DNA of 64,000 nucleotides from Podocnemis expansa. Lineage: Eukaryota > Chordata > Testudines > Podocnemididae. Of the stretch, positions 11,143-22,949 are shown piece by piece. The DNA is taken from NCBI GenBank assembly GCA_007922195.1, contig ML682007.1, forward strand, positions 12,658,562 through 12,722,561. The letters are read 5' to 3'. Position 1 is the first letter of the stretch. Each line of letters begins with the position of its first letter. Position numbers and translations under genes: made by a program. The notes beneath the pieces are model-generated. The model made no database searches, was not told the DNA's origin, and saw only the letters and a program-made list of their open reading frames with translations.

Positions 11143-12189
11143 TGAAAGACTGTCCTCTAGCTGCAAATCAGTTATTTTAATTCTGAGTTTGTTAGTACAC
11201 TATGAAGAGTGTTTAGACAGTGGCTCTTAATCTGAAGTATGGATAACCCTTGGGGTCCCTAAGGATCCTCCAGGGATATATCAACTCATCTAGATATCTG
11301 CCTAGTTTTACAACAGGCTATGTAAAAAGCACTAGTGAAGTCAGTAACAAACTAAAATTTCATATGACTTGTTTAAAGTGCTTTATATACTATACACTGA
11401 AAATCATGTATAATATTTATATTCCAACTGTTTGAAAATTATATGGTAAAAATGAGAATGTACCTGTTTTTCAGTAATCTTGTGCTCTGACTCTTATTTT
11501 TATGCCTTATTTTGTAAGCAAGTAGTTTTTAAATGAAGTGAAAGAAACTTGAAGTTATACAAGACAAATCAGAGTCTTGAAAGGGTAGTTTGGAAAGGAT
11601 GAGAGCCAGTGGCATAAGAGAAATTACTGGAAGTAACTGGAAGAAATTAAAAGCCTAGAACAAGGAGGCAGCCTGGGTCTTGGCTTGTCTAATTATTGTA
11701 TTACAGCAGGATTTTGCTGGATTTTGGGTTAGCTTAATTTGGGGGTATTTTCTTGTACTGCATAATTTCGTAGGGAATTTTAAGTAATTGCTGGCAGCGT
11801 GGAACAAATGGCTTGTTTCAAAACAAAATGGTTTCAAAACAAATGGCTTGTTGTTTCAAAATAAACATGGCTCTAATCCTGCCCACGTGGAGTCATTTGC
11901 AAGAATGGGCCTAAATAAACAAATATACAATAAACAATAACTCCAAATGATAGTAAATGAATAGCAACATACTTAGCAGAACTAGAGGAAGAAAAAATGA
12001 CTATTTAGTGTAATTATAAATTTGCAAAGCAAACCCAGATGGTAACTAGTCCATCACTCAGGAAACAACTTAAATGTGAAGCACCTTAGATGGCACCAGT
12101 AAAAATATAAATGAAGTAACACCGCACACTCAAAATATTAGCCTAAATGAGGCATGCTTTTACTAATCTAACTCATGTCATTGCCTTGA
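11143..12189. other. Unannotated non-coding stretch
   Basis: No repeat or exon recognised. A short local duplication of 'ttcaaaacaaatggc' occurs at about 11800-11855. Confidence 0.4.
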
Positions 12190-15100
12190 AACATTTCCAA
12201 GTTGGCGCTGTGGTCTAGAGTGTCCTGCACTCTCCTGCCAGATTCAGTTCTACTTTACAAATCTTGCCTCCGATCAGAAAGTCTTTTCAGCATCTCTACT
12301 CTCTACACTCTGAAAAATTCACTCATGGACGAGGAGGTAGCTCAGACTCCTATCTCTCTCTCTCTCCTTCCTAGCTTGCAGGACAAAGTGCGAGTTTTTT
12401 GGTCCGTTTCCTTGTTTGTGTGTGAGTGTGAGTGAGCTGAGGATGTGCAGACAGGACTGAAGGAAGTAAAGTTTCAAAGAGGAGTGAGTGTGGTGAGGTT
12501 TACTGTAATTCTTGTCTTTCGGGAGGAAATTCCTCGACCTTGGTCCAGTTGTGCTACTGTTCTGCAATCAGACCTATTGGTCAGGATCACAGCTCCAGTG
12601 GGACACAGGTGTGGTGTGCAGTCAGGGCTGCAGAGGGAGAGCTCACCTCAGTGCTGAACCCATAGAGAGCTCTGCATATCAGGACAGAAATTCTGAAATA
12701 CGGGGAGCTAGTAGAGAGAGCGATAGGATGAGAAATTCATTCACCCTGTGCTCCTAAGCAGAAAGCCTGCTACATTTTCCTCCTGCTGGAGCTTTTGCAG
12801 CACTTTGTGGCTTCAATCCTAAATATAACAGGCTAGAGTCTTGGTGCTTACAGAACTCTGCCTGAACCTACACACTAGGGCTAGATGGGGTCAGCCTCTT
12901 GGGTAAGTTAAATTAGCAAATAAGGCTGCTCGAGGCTGCTCTAACTGGGCCATTCTGGAAGCTGCAGATTGTCAGAAAGTTGAGGTGTTTTGGACACACC
13001 CCTTCTGCCAGCCACACTTCCCACAACAGAGTTGGGTGGACAGGAGTGGTACAGTGCCATCCTATATCTGTGCAGGGGGAATCCTCAGGTGGCCGGTTAC
13101 ATTGCTTTTGGGTTGCATTGCACCAAGTGATAGGTTCAGAGAAGCTGCAGCAGATGCCTGGAGAGGGCCCAATTGCAATGGTCAAGCCTATTGGGCCACA
13201 TGTCTTGCAATGGCTGTGCTCTTGTCTGATAGGAGGGGGTGTAATCTCCTAGCCAGTCACAGGAGATTTCTGCTGCCAACAAAGCTGAGCACCCAAGGAC
13301 TGATTGAACATTGTGAGGCCAGATGCCCTTCATGCTGGGCATGCTCTAAAGAAGACAAGATCTTCAAAGTGCTTCCCTCAACCTGCCAACATCCCCAAAG
13401 TCCTGCTTGGGTGAGTGTGAGCAGAGAACAGGTAGGAAAAAAAGAAGAATGGAGATGTGGGGTAACAGGTTCCAATAAAAGGCAAAAATATTGGGACAAT
13501 CCCTATAAAATCGGGACATCTGGTCACCCTAACTTAGACTCTACTCAAGCCAGCTGTAAGTCATCCAGGTGCTGGTTCCAGCAAAGCATTGAGAAAAGGG
13601 AGAGATGATGCCATTTGCTGCCAGAACTCTCTCAGTGGCATCATATAGGTGCTCAGGACTATGAGAAATGGTTTAAGTGTTTGGTGCTCTAAAGTATTTG
13701 GAAGTGGAGGAATGATAATCAGCAATCGTACTTTTACTGTTGCTGTTCTGGGTTCTTGGCACGAGCTCAGGTCAGCTTTGTGCTTTCAGTAGTATTCAGT
13801 TAATTCAGTTTACCATCTGTCCCCTAATCTCTTCCTCTCTTTCCATTACTTGAATAGATTTGTAATGTCAATGGGAGATGGAAAAACATTAAAACATCTG
13901 TCAGATCAGTGGAGAAATCGGCATTTCCCACATATGCAATAAGAACCTTGAATCTTTCACAGATTGTTTTCCTCAAATGGTCCTTCCACTCCTCAGACAC
14001 TGGCGAGTCCCTGAAATCAAATCTTGCAGGATTTGTAAGGGTGCCTGGGCTTCACACTGGGGTTTAATGTTAGTTTTTGGCTCAAAGAGGCCTGGTATCT
14101 TCTGCCCTGGTCTCAAAACAATACAGCTTGTTTCATAAGCATTCAACAGAGTCCCTTTCCTAGGTGTTGGCAGGTAAGATACTAACTCCACTGGGGGTCA
14201 GCATTCGTTCTAGGCCCTCCTCCTTCAGACAGGCTGTACTGCTGTTCATGTCCTTTGACTGGCTCTTGACAGATAGCAATGGAAAACACTTTTCTCTCAG
14301 TCTTTGCAGGCACCACTAAGGGGGTCCTGCTCACCGCACTCAATGCTCTCACTGGCAGCTCAGGTATTGTCTTTTCAGAGGGTCTCCTTTTTTCTACAGG
14401 CTACAGAACAAAGTGTATTTAGGTACTGGTCCCCTGCCCACATCTATTTCAGGTACCTTGAAAAGACTGGAGATGGAATAGATGAACCACAGACTTTTTT
14501 AGGGGTGAGGCATACTGGTGAGGTGGTGTCAATGTTGTCTCTTACCCCACCAACCTCCCCTGGAGATTCCAGGTGCCCTACAAAAAACCCTTGATAAGGG
14601 GGATGCTATGGTCACAAAGGCCATGTCCTGTTGGTGACTGTGTAGGTGAGTGCCTCAGCATCTGTTGGTAGAAGCATGAAATATGATAGTCATTTGAGAT
14701 CTGGTGTCAAACATTACTGTCTCTTCAATAATCACTGTGACCTCAGCTCAGGGACTTGTCAGACCCAGGGGGGCGCCACCTGAGTAATCATTTTCACAGG
14801 AGCTTTCAAGTCCAGAAGGCCTGGGTGATTCCCTAACCAAGCGCTACGTCCATGTTCCACGGGTACGCTAAGGTGGAATTCTCTTGGTTCTTCCACTTGG
14901 CAATGGTGTCCCTCTTGGCCACATCTCCAGAAAGAGGAGGATCATCCCCTCCCCTTTCTGTCTGACAGGGTGGTAGCTCTACATGCAGTCTTCCAGTCAA
15001 CAAGCCGGAGGCTCCTTGTACCCTGAAATCTTAGCTGGTTTGATGAAACCCTGTAGTGTAGCCACCTGACTGATCAGGGTACATGCCTGCTGGGCAAGTC

Positions 15101-16160
15101 CCCCTCTGGTGCTCACCATCAGTGCCATGACTGGTCCCAAGAGTGCTTTACTGGCCGCCTCAGATGGCTGAGCTTCCTAAACCTCACTGACTGACTGCCT
15201 TTCCTCCTGCTCCCCTCTGACCTCCTTCATGAGCTGGGAGTGACTCCGAGGACTTCTCTGCCATTGTTTGAACCAAAGGCTGAATAGCACAATCAGACTA
15301 TAGTCGTTGAAGGTCTCTAGGCAGCACTGAATTTGAGATTACTGAGCTTTAGGGCATGTCTAGTGCTGTGTCCAGGAAGCTCTCTGCTAGGCACCTTCAC
15401 CCTTCGGTGTCTGGTGCTGGCCACTCCTGAAGGGTTTCAGGGCTGTGTTCCAGTCAGGGTTCAAACCCTCCTCCCTAGGTATTGTGTCTATATCCCAAGG
15501 AAATAGACTTAACTTGCAACAGAGGCTTGATGACACTGAGATGGGGCTGCACAACATTTTCTATCACTTGCCCCAGAGCTGAGGCCAACACATCAGTGAG
15601 GGTGCATCTCTTTGGATTGGTGCTGCTGGGTCAAGGCCTGACAAACCTGGCATATCAGCTGGGATCTTCCCTTAAGGAGGCCCACCTTATCTTTAGAACT
15701 CTTCATTAGATACAGGAGGTAACGAGGGCTCATTTCCAGAGGCTACTAATTTCCACAGGCCATCCACAGCTGTTTTTCTCACTTGGAACTTGCGAGGGTT
15801 CCATTGCCATAGTGGCACCATCCTTCCTCATATATATGCGACCATGCAGTCTGCATTTCTTCAAGCACTCTGAGGCTACCTCTGTAAAACAGATTCACAT
15901 GAGCCCTCATCAGATGTCTGAGCTGTCCCTGTTACTAGAAAGCATTTGTTAGCATCAATATTCACCCCTTCACACCACTTCCATAAGATGTGCATCTCCT
16001 TATAGGAGATTGTAATTTCCCCACAATACAGCTTACCAAAATTAATGGTTTACTCAAGATATGCTTGGGAGGTTGCTGATCCGGGATCCTGGATAATCCT
16101 CGCAAAATGTAATCCTTCTGCCTAGTGACATAGTCAGTATCAAGGGCCAGCTTCAATATC
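12190..16160. other. GC-richer block of unidentified origin
   Basis: Compared with its surroundings this block is richer in G+C and CA/CT dinucleotides and contains several overlapping frames of 60-207 codons on both strands (longest 12985-13608, plus). None has a recognisable protease, RT, integrase, zinc-finger or other domain, and frames on opposite strands are equally long, so coding is unsupported. Possibilities are a decayed LTR retrotransposon, a pseudogene, or host intron. No paired LTRs were found. A TAGGGTGAC-family MITE fragment lies inside at 13471-13531. Confidence 0.3.
13471..13531 (-). mobile_element. Fragment of TAGGGTGAC-family MITE
   Basis: 'attgggacaatccctataaa', 'atcgggacatctgg' and 'tcaccctaac' match one end of the element at 8022-8142. 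The other end is missing. Confidence 0.7.
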
Positions 16161-16165
16161 CAGGA

Positions 16166-16334
16166 CAGTAGTTCTCAAACACTGTGTCAGGACACATTAC
16201 TGTGTCACCACACAGTGGTAAGTGTGTCACAGAGAGATGGCTGGATTTGGCCTGGGGAGGCAGACTGGTGTGTCCTGTTGAGTCACTATAAGCCACCAGG
16301 CACCTCGTGACCTGCAAAAGGTTGAAAACCACAG
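16166..16334. mobile_element. hAT MITE, 169 bp, with TSD
   Basis: It begins CAGTAGTTCTCAAAC and ends GGTTGAAAACCACAG, inverted repeats of the CAGTGGTTCTCAA hAT type. The flanks ATCCAGGA (16158-16165) and ATCCAGGG (16335-16342) are an 8-bp TSD with one substitution. The interior contains a 'gtgtcac'-rich segment and has no coding capacity. Confidence 0.85.
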
Positions 16335-16342
16335 ATCCAGGG

Positions 16343-18974
16343 AGTCCTCTTAAACTTACAAAACAAAACTGGCTCAAGCCCCCACCCAGAAATCAGGAAA
16401 AACAAACACACTTCCCCTCTCACAAGCACTGAGTCTGTCTAAAAGAAAAGGAAATCTAGTGGATGACTGTCCCTTTAACATGACACTTTCCTTTCCCTCT
16501 GCTGCACCCCACTTGTCCTTTGTTGTTCAAGGTCAGTGAAAATTTAGAAGTCAAAGGTGTGTTCATTCAGATGGATTCACTTGGGCATGGAGTGTTAATA
16601 GAGTGCTCCCTTAACCACTGATGTGCACCCATTGGCTCTGTTGCTTTTCCAACACTGTCATTGCTGTCTCTTCCACTACTTGCCATGGCATTTGCTCACT
16701 ACTGCTGTTGCTTCTGCTGCATCCCTGGTTTAGTCTAGTCTGGTCTGACAGTTCCACAACTACCTATTCCAGCAATTTGTAAACACATCTCTAGGATTTT
16801 CTGCTGCTTTGTTTCTCACCATGCTGCCTCTAGCAAGCTAAATCACTGTTGAGATGCCTAAGCCACAGTGGAGCTCATGAATGGGGAAAGGTGGCCATTC
16901 CTTTGCCTAACTCACGTGCAAGGCCTGATCCAGGAGCCTCTCTCCACACAAAATAACCCACAGGGAAGTGGGAGACAAGCTCCCTTGTAACTTTTAGTCC
17001 AATGACTAGAGTACTCACCAGGGATCTTTAGAACATGCCCTCTTCTTGGCATCCCCCATTAGCTGTCCTAGGTGGGGAGCAGCCAATCATGTTGGCTTTT
17101 GTGAATTCATTCTTCAGCACCTAGTTCCGGCTCTGTGAATCCCAGTGATCTGCAAAGTGCCCAAAGTTAGGTGCTACGATGATGCTGATCATGGCAAATG
17201 CACAAGTCCCTTTGTGACAGTAGCCCCAGGAGGCTGAAAGACAAGGCTCCACAGCAGCCCATTAAGCAGACTGTGAAGGAACCATCCCCATCTCAAATGA
17301 CAAGTTTTCTCTAACAAGCAGTTTAAGATTTAAAAAAAAAAAAAAATGCTCAGCTGAAGTGATCATTCAAGGTTTCCTTTAATCTGAGCAACCTCAGGTA
17401 GCCACCATGCTTCAATCTTAAAAGTACCGTGGAAAATATCTCTTAACCCAGGGACTAAGCTTTAGGGAGTCATCATGGCTCATCCCTGTGAGTTACTATA
17501 TTCATGCAAGGAGGGCGATTTCCAAACTGTGCTGTAGAGCTTAATTGCAGCATTAGATTTAACCTTCTGACTCCTTTGCAATCAGGGACTGAACTGTATT
17601 TTAGAACATGCTGTGGCTGACCTTGGGAAAGATGAACTAGCCACAGGCAAAATTTTCACTCTCTTGTGCCCTCCACAGGGCATAAAACATAATCTAGTCT
17701 TTGTGCTCAGTGATTCCAAGGAGCAGAGACTATAACACTGTATTGATAAACTCTTCAAGGCAGAGATAAGAATATGGTCTTATTCCCATTCTGCAATGGC
17801 CAGGAAAGCAGGGACGCTATGGAGGGAGAGGAGTACGTGCGCTATAAATTTATTAAAGCTAACTGTGGTCCAATTATAGTGAATGGTTGACCATCACCCC
17901 CAAGGGATTCTGGCAGGATAGCCTATCCAACATCAACCCAACAATTAAAAAACACTCATTCATGCTCTGGCTATCCTCATTGATTTATTTTCCTCCCACC
18001 TGGTTTTCCCAAAGGTCTCATTGACAGTCAAAACACTGCTAATAAAATTAGCATCTTGCCCATGTCATGTCTTTCTTATCCTCACTTTCAAGGCCCTACA
18101 TAACTGAACTGGACCTACTAACACGATCTGAATTCGTATGAACCCCTTATCCGCTTCTCTCTGTCTCAGATGCCAGGCTTGTGATCCCTTGGGTTTCCTT
18201 CTCTGACTGCCATCTTTGTGACGACTTCTAGTCTGCCCCAGCATAGAATGGCCCAGTGCCATCACTCTACATTTATTTCATGATGCCCATGGACACTCAC
18301 CCACTTTAGGCAAAGGCCTTCACTACCCAAACATGACCTAAGATTTTCGTGTTACTGAAGAGGCAGCATTTCCTCAGAGTCTATCTGCCTTTCAGACAGC
18401 GAACTCCTCAAGGTCAGAAACTTGCCTGTCATTTTTATCTTCTCCTACAGCACTTTCTTGATGCCTAACTGCAAATGACATCAACATAACAGGCTGAAAA
18501 AGGCATAGCATAGGCCCTTGAATTCTTAATCCCCTCCACCCACCCACCCAACACACACAGTTACTATTATTCACTTAGCAGTGATGGTCATTTTTATCAA
18601 CGCATTCTAATTTACTTTCTTTTTTCAGGAAAAAATATGTTAAAATTCAGAGTTATCCACCTTATATGAACCTTTTAAATACAAAACACATCAGAGATGT
18701 TGCACTGCCAATGAGAGAGGACTATCAGGTGTTGACAGTTACACCTGGCAGAAGCTCAGGAAGATCTTGGTGGGGATGAACAGAGGTACAAGCACAACAG
18801 CTTTTGCTAATCTCTTTGATTGAGACACATCTGTATTAAGATCTTGTCATGCAATCTACCAACCTGGACACATGCACAGGTGGGAGATCCATATTGTCAG
18901 TTTATAGTGCAAGGTAGGGACCCAGATGTGTAAGATTTATTGCTGCTCCACAGAGAAACAGACAAGGGCTGGTT
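16343..18974. other. Unannotated non-coding stretch
   Basis: Unique-looking DNA with a short A run near 17330-17346. No exon or repeat was recognised. Confidence 0.4.
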
Positions 18975-18990
18975 GAATAAACATGATGAC

Positions 18991-19103
18991 CAGTTCAGAA
19001 GGGGTAGCCAAGTCAGTCTAGTTTAGCAAAACAAACAAAGAGTCTAATGGCCCTTTTAAGTTTGTTAGTCTTTAAAAATGCCACTGGACTCCTTGTTTGT
19101 TTT
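18991..19103. mobile_element. Penelope-like hairpin, shortest dimer
   Basis: The left minus-oriented arm is complete ('agaaggggtagccaagtc'). The right plus-oriented arm stops at 'ccttgtttgtttt'. The dimer is reduced to the outer tails joined at 'cttttaagtttgttag'. Flanks of 16-17 bp, GAATAAACATGATGAC (18975-18990) and GAATAAACATGGCTGAC (19104-19120), form the longest TSD seen for this family here. Confidence 0.85.
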
Positions 19104-19585
19104 GAATAAACATGGCTGACTTTAAAAAAAAAAAGATTTTTGGGCTTTCATCATGCTCTGTGTTACAGAATGCATCTCCCCCTAGTGGGAACTCTCATGA
19201 AGTTTTACCGTCCAGCAAATATCAGAATATGGTGAGCTTGAAATAAATTTTTAATATATCTATGATTATAGATATATAAAACTGACTCCACCGAGGCCAT
19301 GAAGGACTACTTGCATGAGTAAGAGCTGCAGGATCAGCCCCAAACTAGCCATTGCTCAACACTAAATAGTAGATACCTGATCTCCATCTGTCACAAGCTG
19401 CACAGACACTTCTCCCTGTTAGTTTGATTTTTATTTGCATCCCTCTTTCCTTGGTGGGCTGCTATAGGATATGTGAGAAATCATTCTTTAAGGGGGCAAG
19501 TTCTATGCTAAAGGAAAAGTAAAAATGTCCTCAACAGCTGAGTTATTCATTGAGAATATGTCTGAAACATTTGCAGGGAAGAAAA

Positions 19586-19850
19586 GTTCCAAAGGGGTAG
19601 CCGTGTTAGTCTAGTTCAGTAAAGCAAACAAGGAGTCCTGTGGCACTTTTAATGACTAACAAATTTATTTATCGCATGAGATTTCATTGGTGAAAATCCC
19701 ACTTCATCAGATGCTTGATGATGGGGGATTTAAATAAATAAATAGATAGATTCCCCATCTTTGAGCATCTGACAAAGTGGGATTTTCATCCACGGAAATT
19801 CATGTGATAAATAAATTTGTTAGTTTTTAAAAGTGACAAAGGACTCCTTA
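19586..19850. mobile_element. Penelope-like hairpin (inverted tail dimer)
   Basis: The left arm starts with the complete terminus complement 'gttccaaaggggtagccgtg'. The right arm ends at 'ggactccttatc', truncated. The centre contains two complementary 'gatgcttgatgatggggg / ccccatctttgagcatctg' segments, so the dyad extends past the tail into upstream PLE sequence. Its left arm, read on the minus strand, has CTGATGA followed by GTGGGA and GAAA. No convincing TSD was found. Confidence 0.8.
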
Positions 19851-19859
19851 TCTACAAGA

Positions 19860-22388
19860 ATGACATGGATAAAGAGACAACACTTAAGAAGGCGGACATT
19901 AGGGTTTTCAGAACAATATGCCGAGTGTACCGCAATCAACAGAGACTCCACTATAGCTGAATGTGGGAATAAGAAGTTAACAGGATAGCTCCCTAACTAT
20001 TGTCCGTCCCTGTTATTAAAAGTGAAAACCTCTTCAGATAAAACCTGTGTGTTTTATTTTGGAGTAATAAAGAGAATTGTCAAGTAATTCATTTACAATA
20101 CCTCTCTTAGCATGTGACTATTATGGTTAGAGTAGCCTTTAAGACAGCTTTAAGAAAGCTTGTACTAATTATAGGAAGCCATTTGTAAAAATAATATTGC
20201 TTTCTTTCGTGGACCATTTTCTCCAGTATTTAAACCCTTGCTTCCTTTGTACAACTGTTCCTGTTAGCTTAACTTTATAGATCAAAAAGCCTACATAGCT
20301 CCACAGAGTGGTCCTAACCAAGTGGTGGCAACTTTTATGGTTGGAATGGAAGTGAAATAAACTTCAGCATTTGCTGTGACCTGTGATGACAGCAACATGC
20401 ATCTTTCTTGTAAACCAGCACAATCATTAATCCAGCCTTTTTCTTAAAGTGGCATCTTCGAGGGTGGATCCATGCTAGAAAAATGAGCGCATGAATTACA
20501 GAACAGCAAGCAACAGTGCAGCTGCGCCAGGGCTAAGCTACGAAGGTCGCTGCAGTTCAGACATTTATACCCGTTTTTTTTTCCATTTATACTTACACAT
20601 TTTCAACAAATGACCTCACCAGCGATTACTACGAATACCACTTCTGCTTCTCTCTAGAGATATCAGTGAAGGGGCAATGGAACTGCCTCCCTCTTTCAAA
20701 GGCAGCCTACTCCTCTTAGGTCAAAAACGTTAGACAAAAATCAGCCTCCACATGAGGAAATAAAAAAGGCAGGGGATCACAAGGCATAGTAAGGTCATGC
20801 AACAGCCTTTCCCCTCTACAGACACAGGTTCAAACCTAATGGATTTAGAATGTGAAACACATTTGGACGCGAGCTTACATTGAGCAAAGTGATATCTACG
20901 CCAGTGGAGCACAACCACCCAGTTCTAATCAATTCATGAGATGATGCAGAGGATGGTGTGGAGATGCTTATATAGTGGTTGCTTCTATAGCATGGGCCAA
21001 ATTCTGGTCTCAGCTACACTTCTGAATTCATTGGAGGTGTTCAGTTTAACAAAGGGAGGTCTTTGGGCTTACAAGACAAATGCAGCCCTAGCACAGACTT
21101 ATACCTTTACCTGAAGCGATTGTGCTAAAATTTCTGCCTTTGGATACACAAATGCAGTTTTCATTGGGTCTAATTCAGCCTTGGGCCAGTTTTCCTTTTG
21201 ACTTCAATGGGAACAGGTTAAGATTCTTGGCATAAGCAAAGGCAAGCTCACTAATTTACACAGAATTAGCTAGCATATCTGTGAGGGCAAAACTGAGGCT
21301 AATGATATTAGATACTCACATGTTTCAGCATTAAAAATATTCCCTTTCATAAAAGGAAACCACAGAAGCAGCGTAAAACACAAGCATTATCAATTATTCT
21401 ACACCATGCCATTTCTGGTATTTTTTGTGTGAAAATTCAAAACAATGCTGCAAAGACATTTTAAAACCATTCCCTCTTTGCATTTTCCTAATGACTGTAT
21501 TTGCCTGGGGAAAAATACATTAGTAAGGAAAAAAACATTAAAGCAGAAATATTAAACGTTACTTTTCCTTAGACAAGTCTCCTTCTACAGCCTCACAACT
21601 CAAGTACTCAATAGTAAATTAATGCAGCAGATTAAACTATTTAAAACTGACCCTTTAAGTACCAAAGGGAAGTGCATCTATTATAAGGATGCAGTAATTC
21701 TTTCTGCCTGATCAGACACACTTTAAGTCACCACTGTGTGCGAACAAAGCAACATGGCATACATCCTTTCTAGCTAGATGCGTTATAGAGATGTACACAC
21801 CCCATTCCACTACAGTAAGGGGAAACTGCTGTAACCGAACAAAATTACAAAGGATGGACCTAGCTGAATAAATCAGCGAGGTCACCAGGGAGGAATTATG
21901 TAATCTTTTCAATTGAGCACACAGCTATAATTACATTATCAAGATGCATTAATATTTCACTGCACTGTTTTCAGATTATGCATATGCAGCATAATATTAA
22001 ATATTCATCTACGTATTTAAACCATCTCAGCTTTTAACTGCAGATTTCTGCCTCTTCTTTCTTTAAAGGCATCTGAAATAAGCGTCCTGTCCTACCATGG
22101 GAGGGGGAAGGGTAGCGAGGAGAAATGAATGTGCTGAGTAGCTGAAACAGAGTAAAGACAAATGCATAGAGGTCATTTCAAAAAGGGCCTAATTTGTAAA
22201 GGTCCTGAGCTATCATTTCCCTCCTGCTGGAGCACCATCCCCTCTGCCGAGGTAACATTCATGCAGCCTAATTCTGGCTATATTAAAAAGGAGAGGAGGA
22301 AAAATACAGACCATGGGGCAATGGTAATAAATGCAGAGAAAGGAATGGAAAGGCAACATCAGAGAGGAATGGCGAGAGCTAGAGAAAT
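19860..22388. other. Unannotated stretch upstream of candidate intron
   Basis: Unique-looking sequence. Positions about 21920-22080 are AT-rich with homeodomain-like ATTAAT/TAAT and CATATGCAG words and could be a conserved element within the first intron of the candidate exon at 22395-22467, but this is not testable here. Confidence 0.3.
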
Positions 22389-22394
22389 ACTTAC

Positions 22395-22467
22395 CCATAA
22401 ACAGCCAGATGGAGCCACCAGACACTAGGAAGAAGGTGAGCATGCCTGCTGGATCCTGCTGCAGCAT
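22395..22467 (-). CDS. Candidate first coding exon, hydrophobic N-terminus
   Basis: On the minus strand an ATG at 22467 opens a short frame (MLQQDPAG) that runs into a second ATG at 22443 and a hydrophobic stretch, LTFFLVSGGSIWLFM. This would serve as a signal peptide or signal anchor. Translation meets a strong splice donor, GTAAGT (22389-22394), immediately after the codon ATG plus one base, giving a phase-1 exon end at 22395. The upstream sequence to about 22850 is moderately GC-rich and lacks recognised repeats, as a 5' leader might. I do not recognise the gene. No downstream exon is visible on the minus side of this window, and the combination may be chance. It could equally be an alternative first exon of a membrane or secreted neuronal-type gene. 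Confidence 0.3.
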
Positions 22468-22850
22468 GGGCTGCCTAAGGAGGCTGAGTGCACAATGAGG
22501 GGGGACTGCAGCATGAGCGCATTCACTGCAGTGACTGAGGCAGCAGAGACTGGACCACTCTGCTGGCTCCAAGGCACGGCATGCTTGTCAATTACTCCCA
22601 CAGCATAGGATGGTATTTTTAGTAATCCTCCTTCCCCAGGGACCTGGAGCCTCTTCTTAAAGGGGGCACTCCATCCTACCGGGGTAGGGCTCACTGATGT
22701 GTGATTCCCTCCCACTCCTGGTATTACAGCTGAACAGGCAGCAAGGGGGAAGGGAAAGAGGAGAAACTTTATTTGGTGGTTTCTGGCATCTTTTCTGCTG
22801 CATCCAAGAAGACAAGCTGGAGATGGTACCGTGCAGCAGCAATGCACCAG
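22468..22850 (-). promoter_or_regulatory. Possible 5' leader of candidate exon
   Basis: GC-moderate sequence immediately upstream (minus-strand sense) of the candidate exon, without recognised repeats. It contains 'gcagcatgagcgcattcac' and overlapping minus-strand frames of 61-140 codons with no domain. No TATA box or CpG island is evident. Confidence 0.2.
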
Positions 22851-22864
22851 AATGTTCCTAGGGG

Positions 22865-22945
22865 CCCCAATTTTCAGAGCTGCTGAGCATTTAAACTTGC
22901 CCCAAAGTCAATGGAAGCTGTAGGCACTCAGCACCTCTGGTAACA
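22865..22945. repeat. Palindromic repeat, 'attttcag..ctgagca' family
   Basis: 'ccaattttcagagctgctg' is matched in reverse by 'cactcagcacctctgg' about 50 bp later, with 'aaagtcaatggaagctg' between. It has the same architecture as 7495-7580. Confidence 0.55.
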
Positions 22946-22949
22946 TTCA

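Noticed and set aside
12985..13608. 207-codon plus-strand frame as a gene
   Set aside because: No domain is recognised, competing long frames occur on both strands, and a MITE fragment lies inside it.
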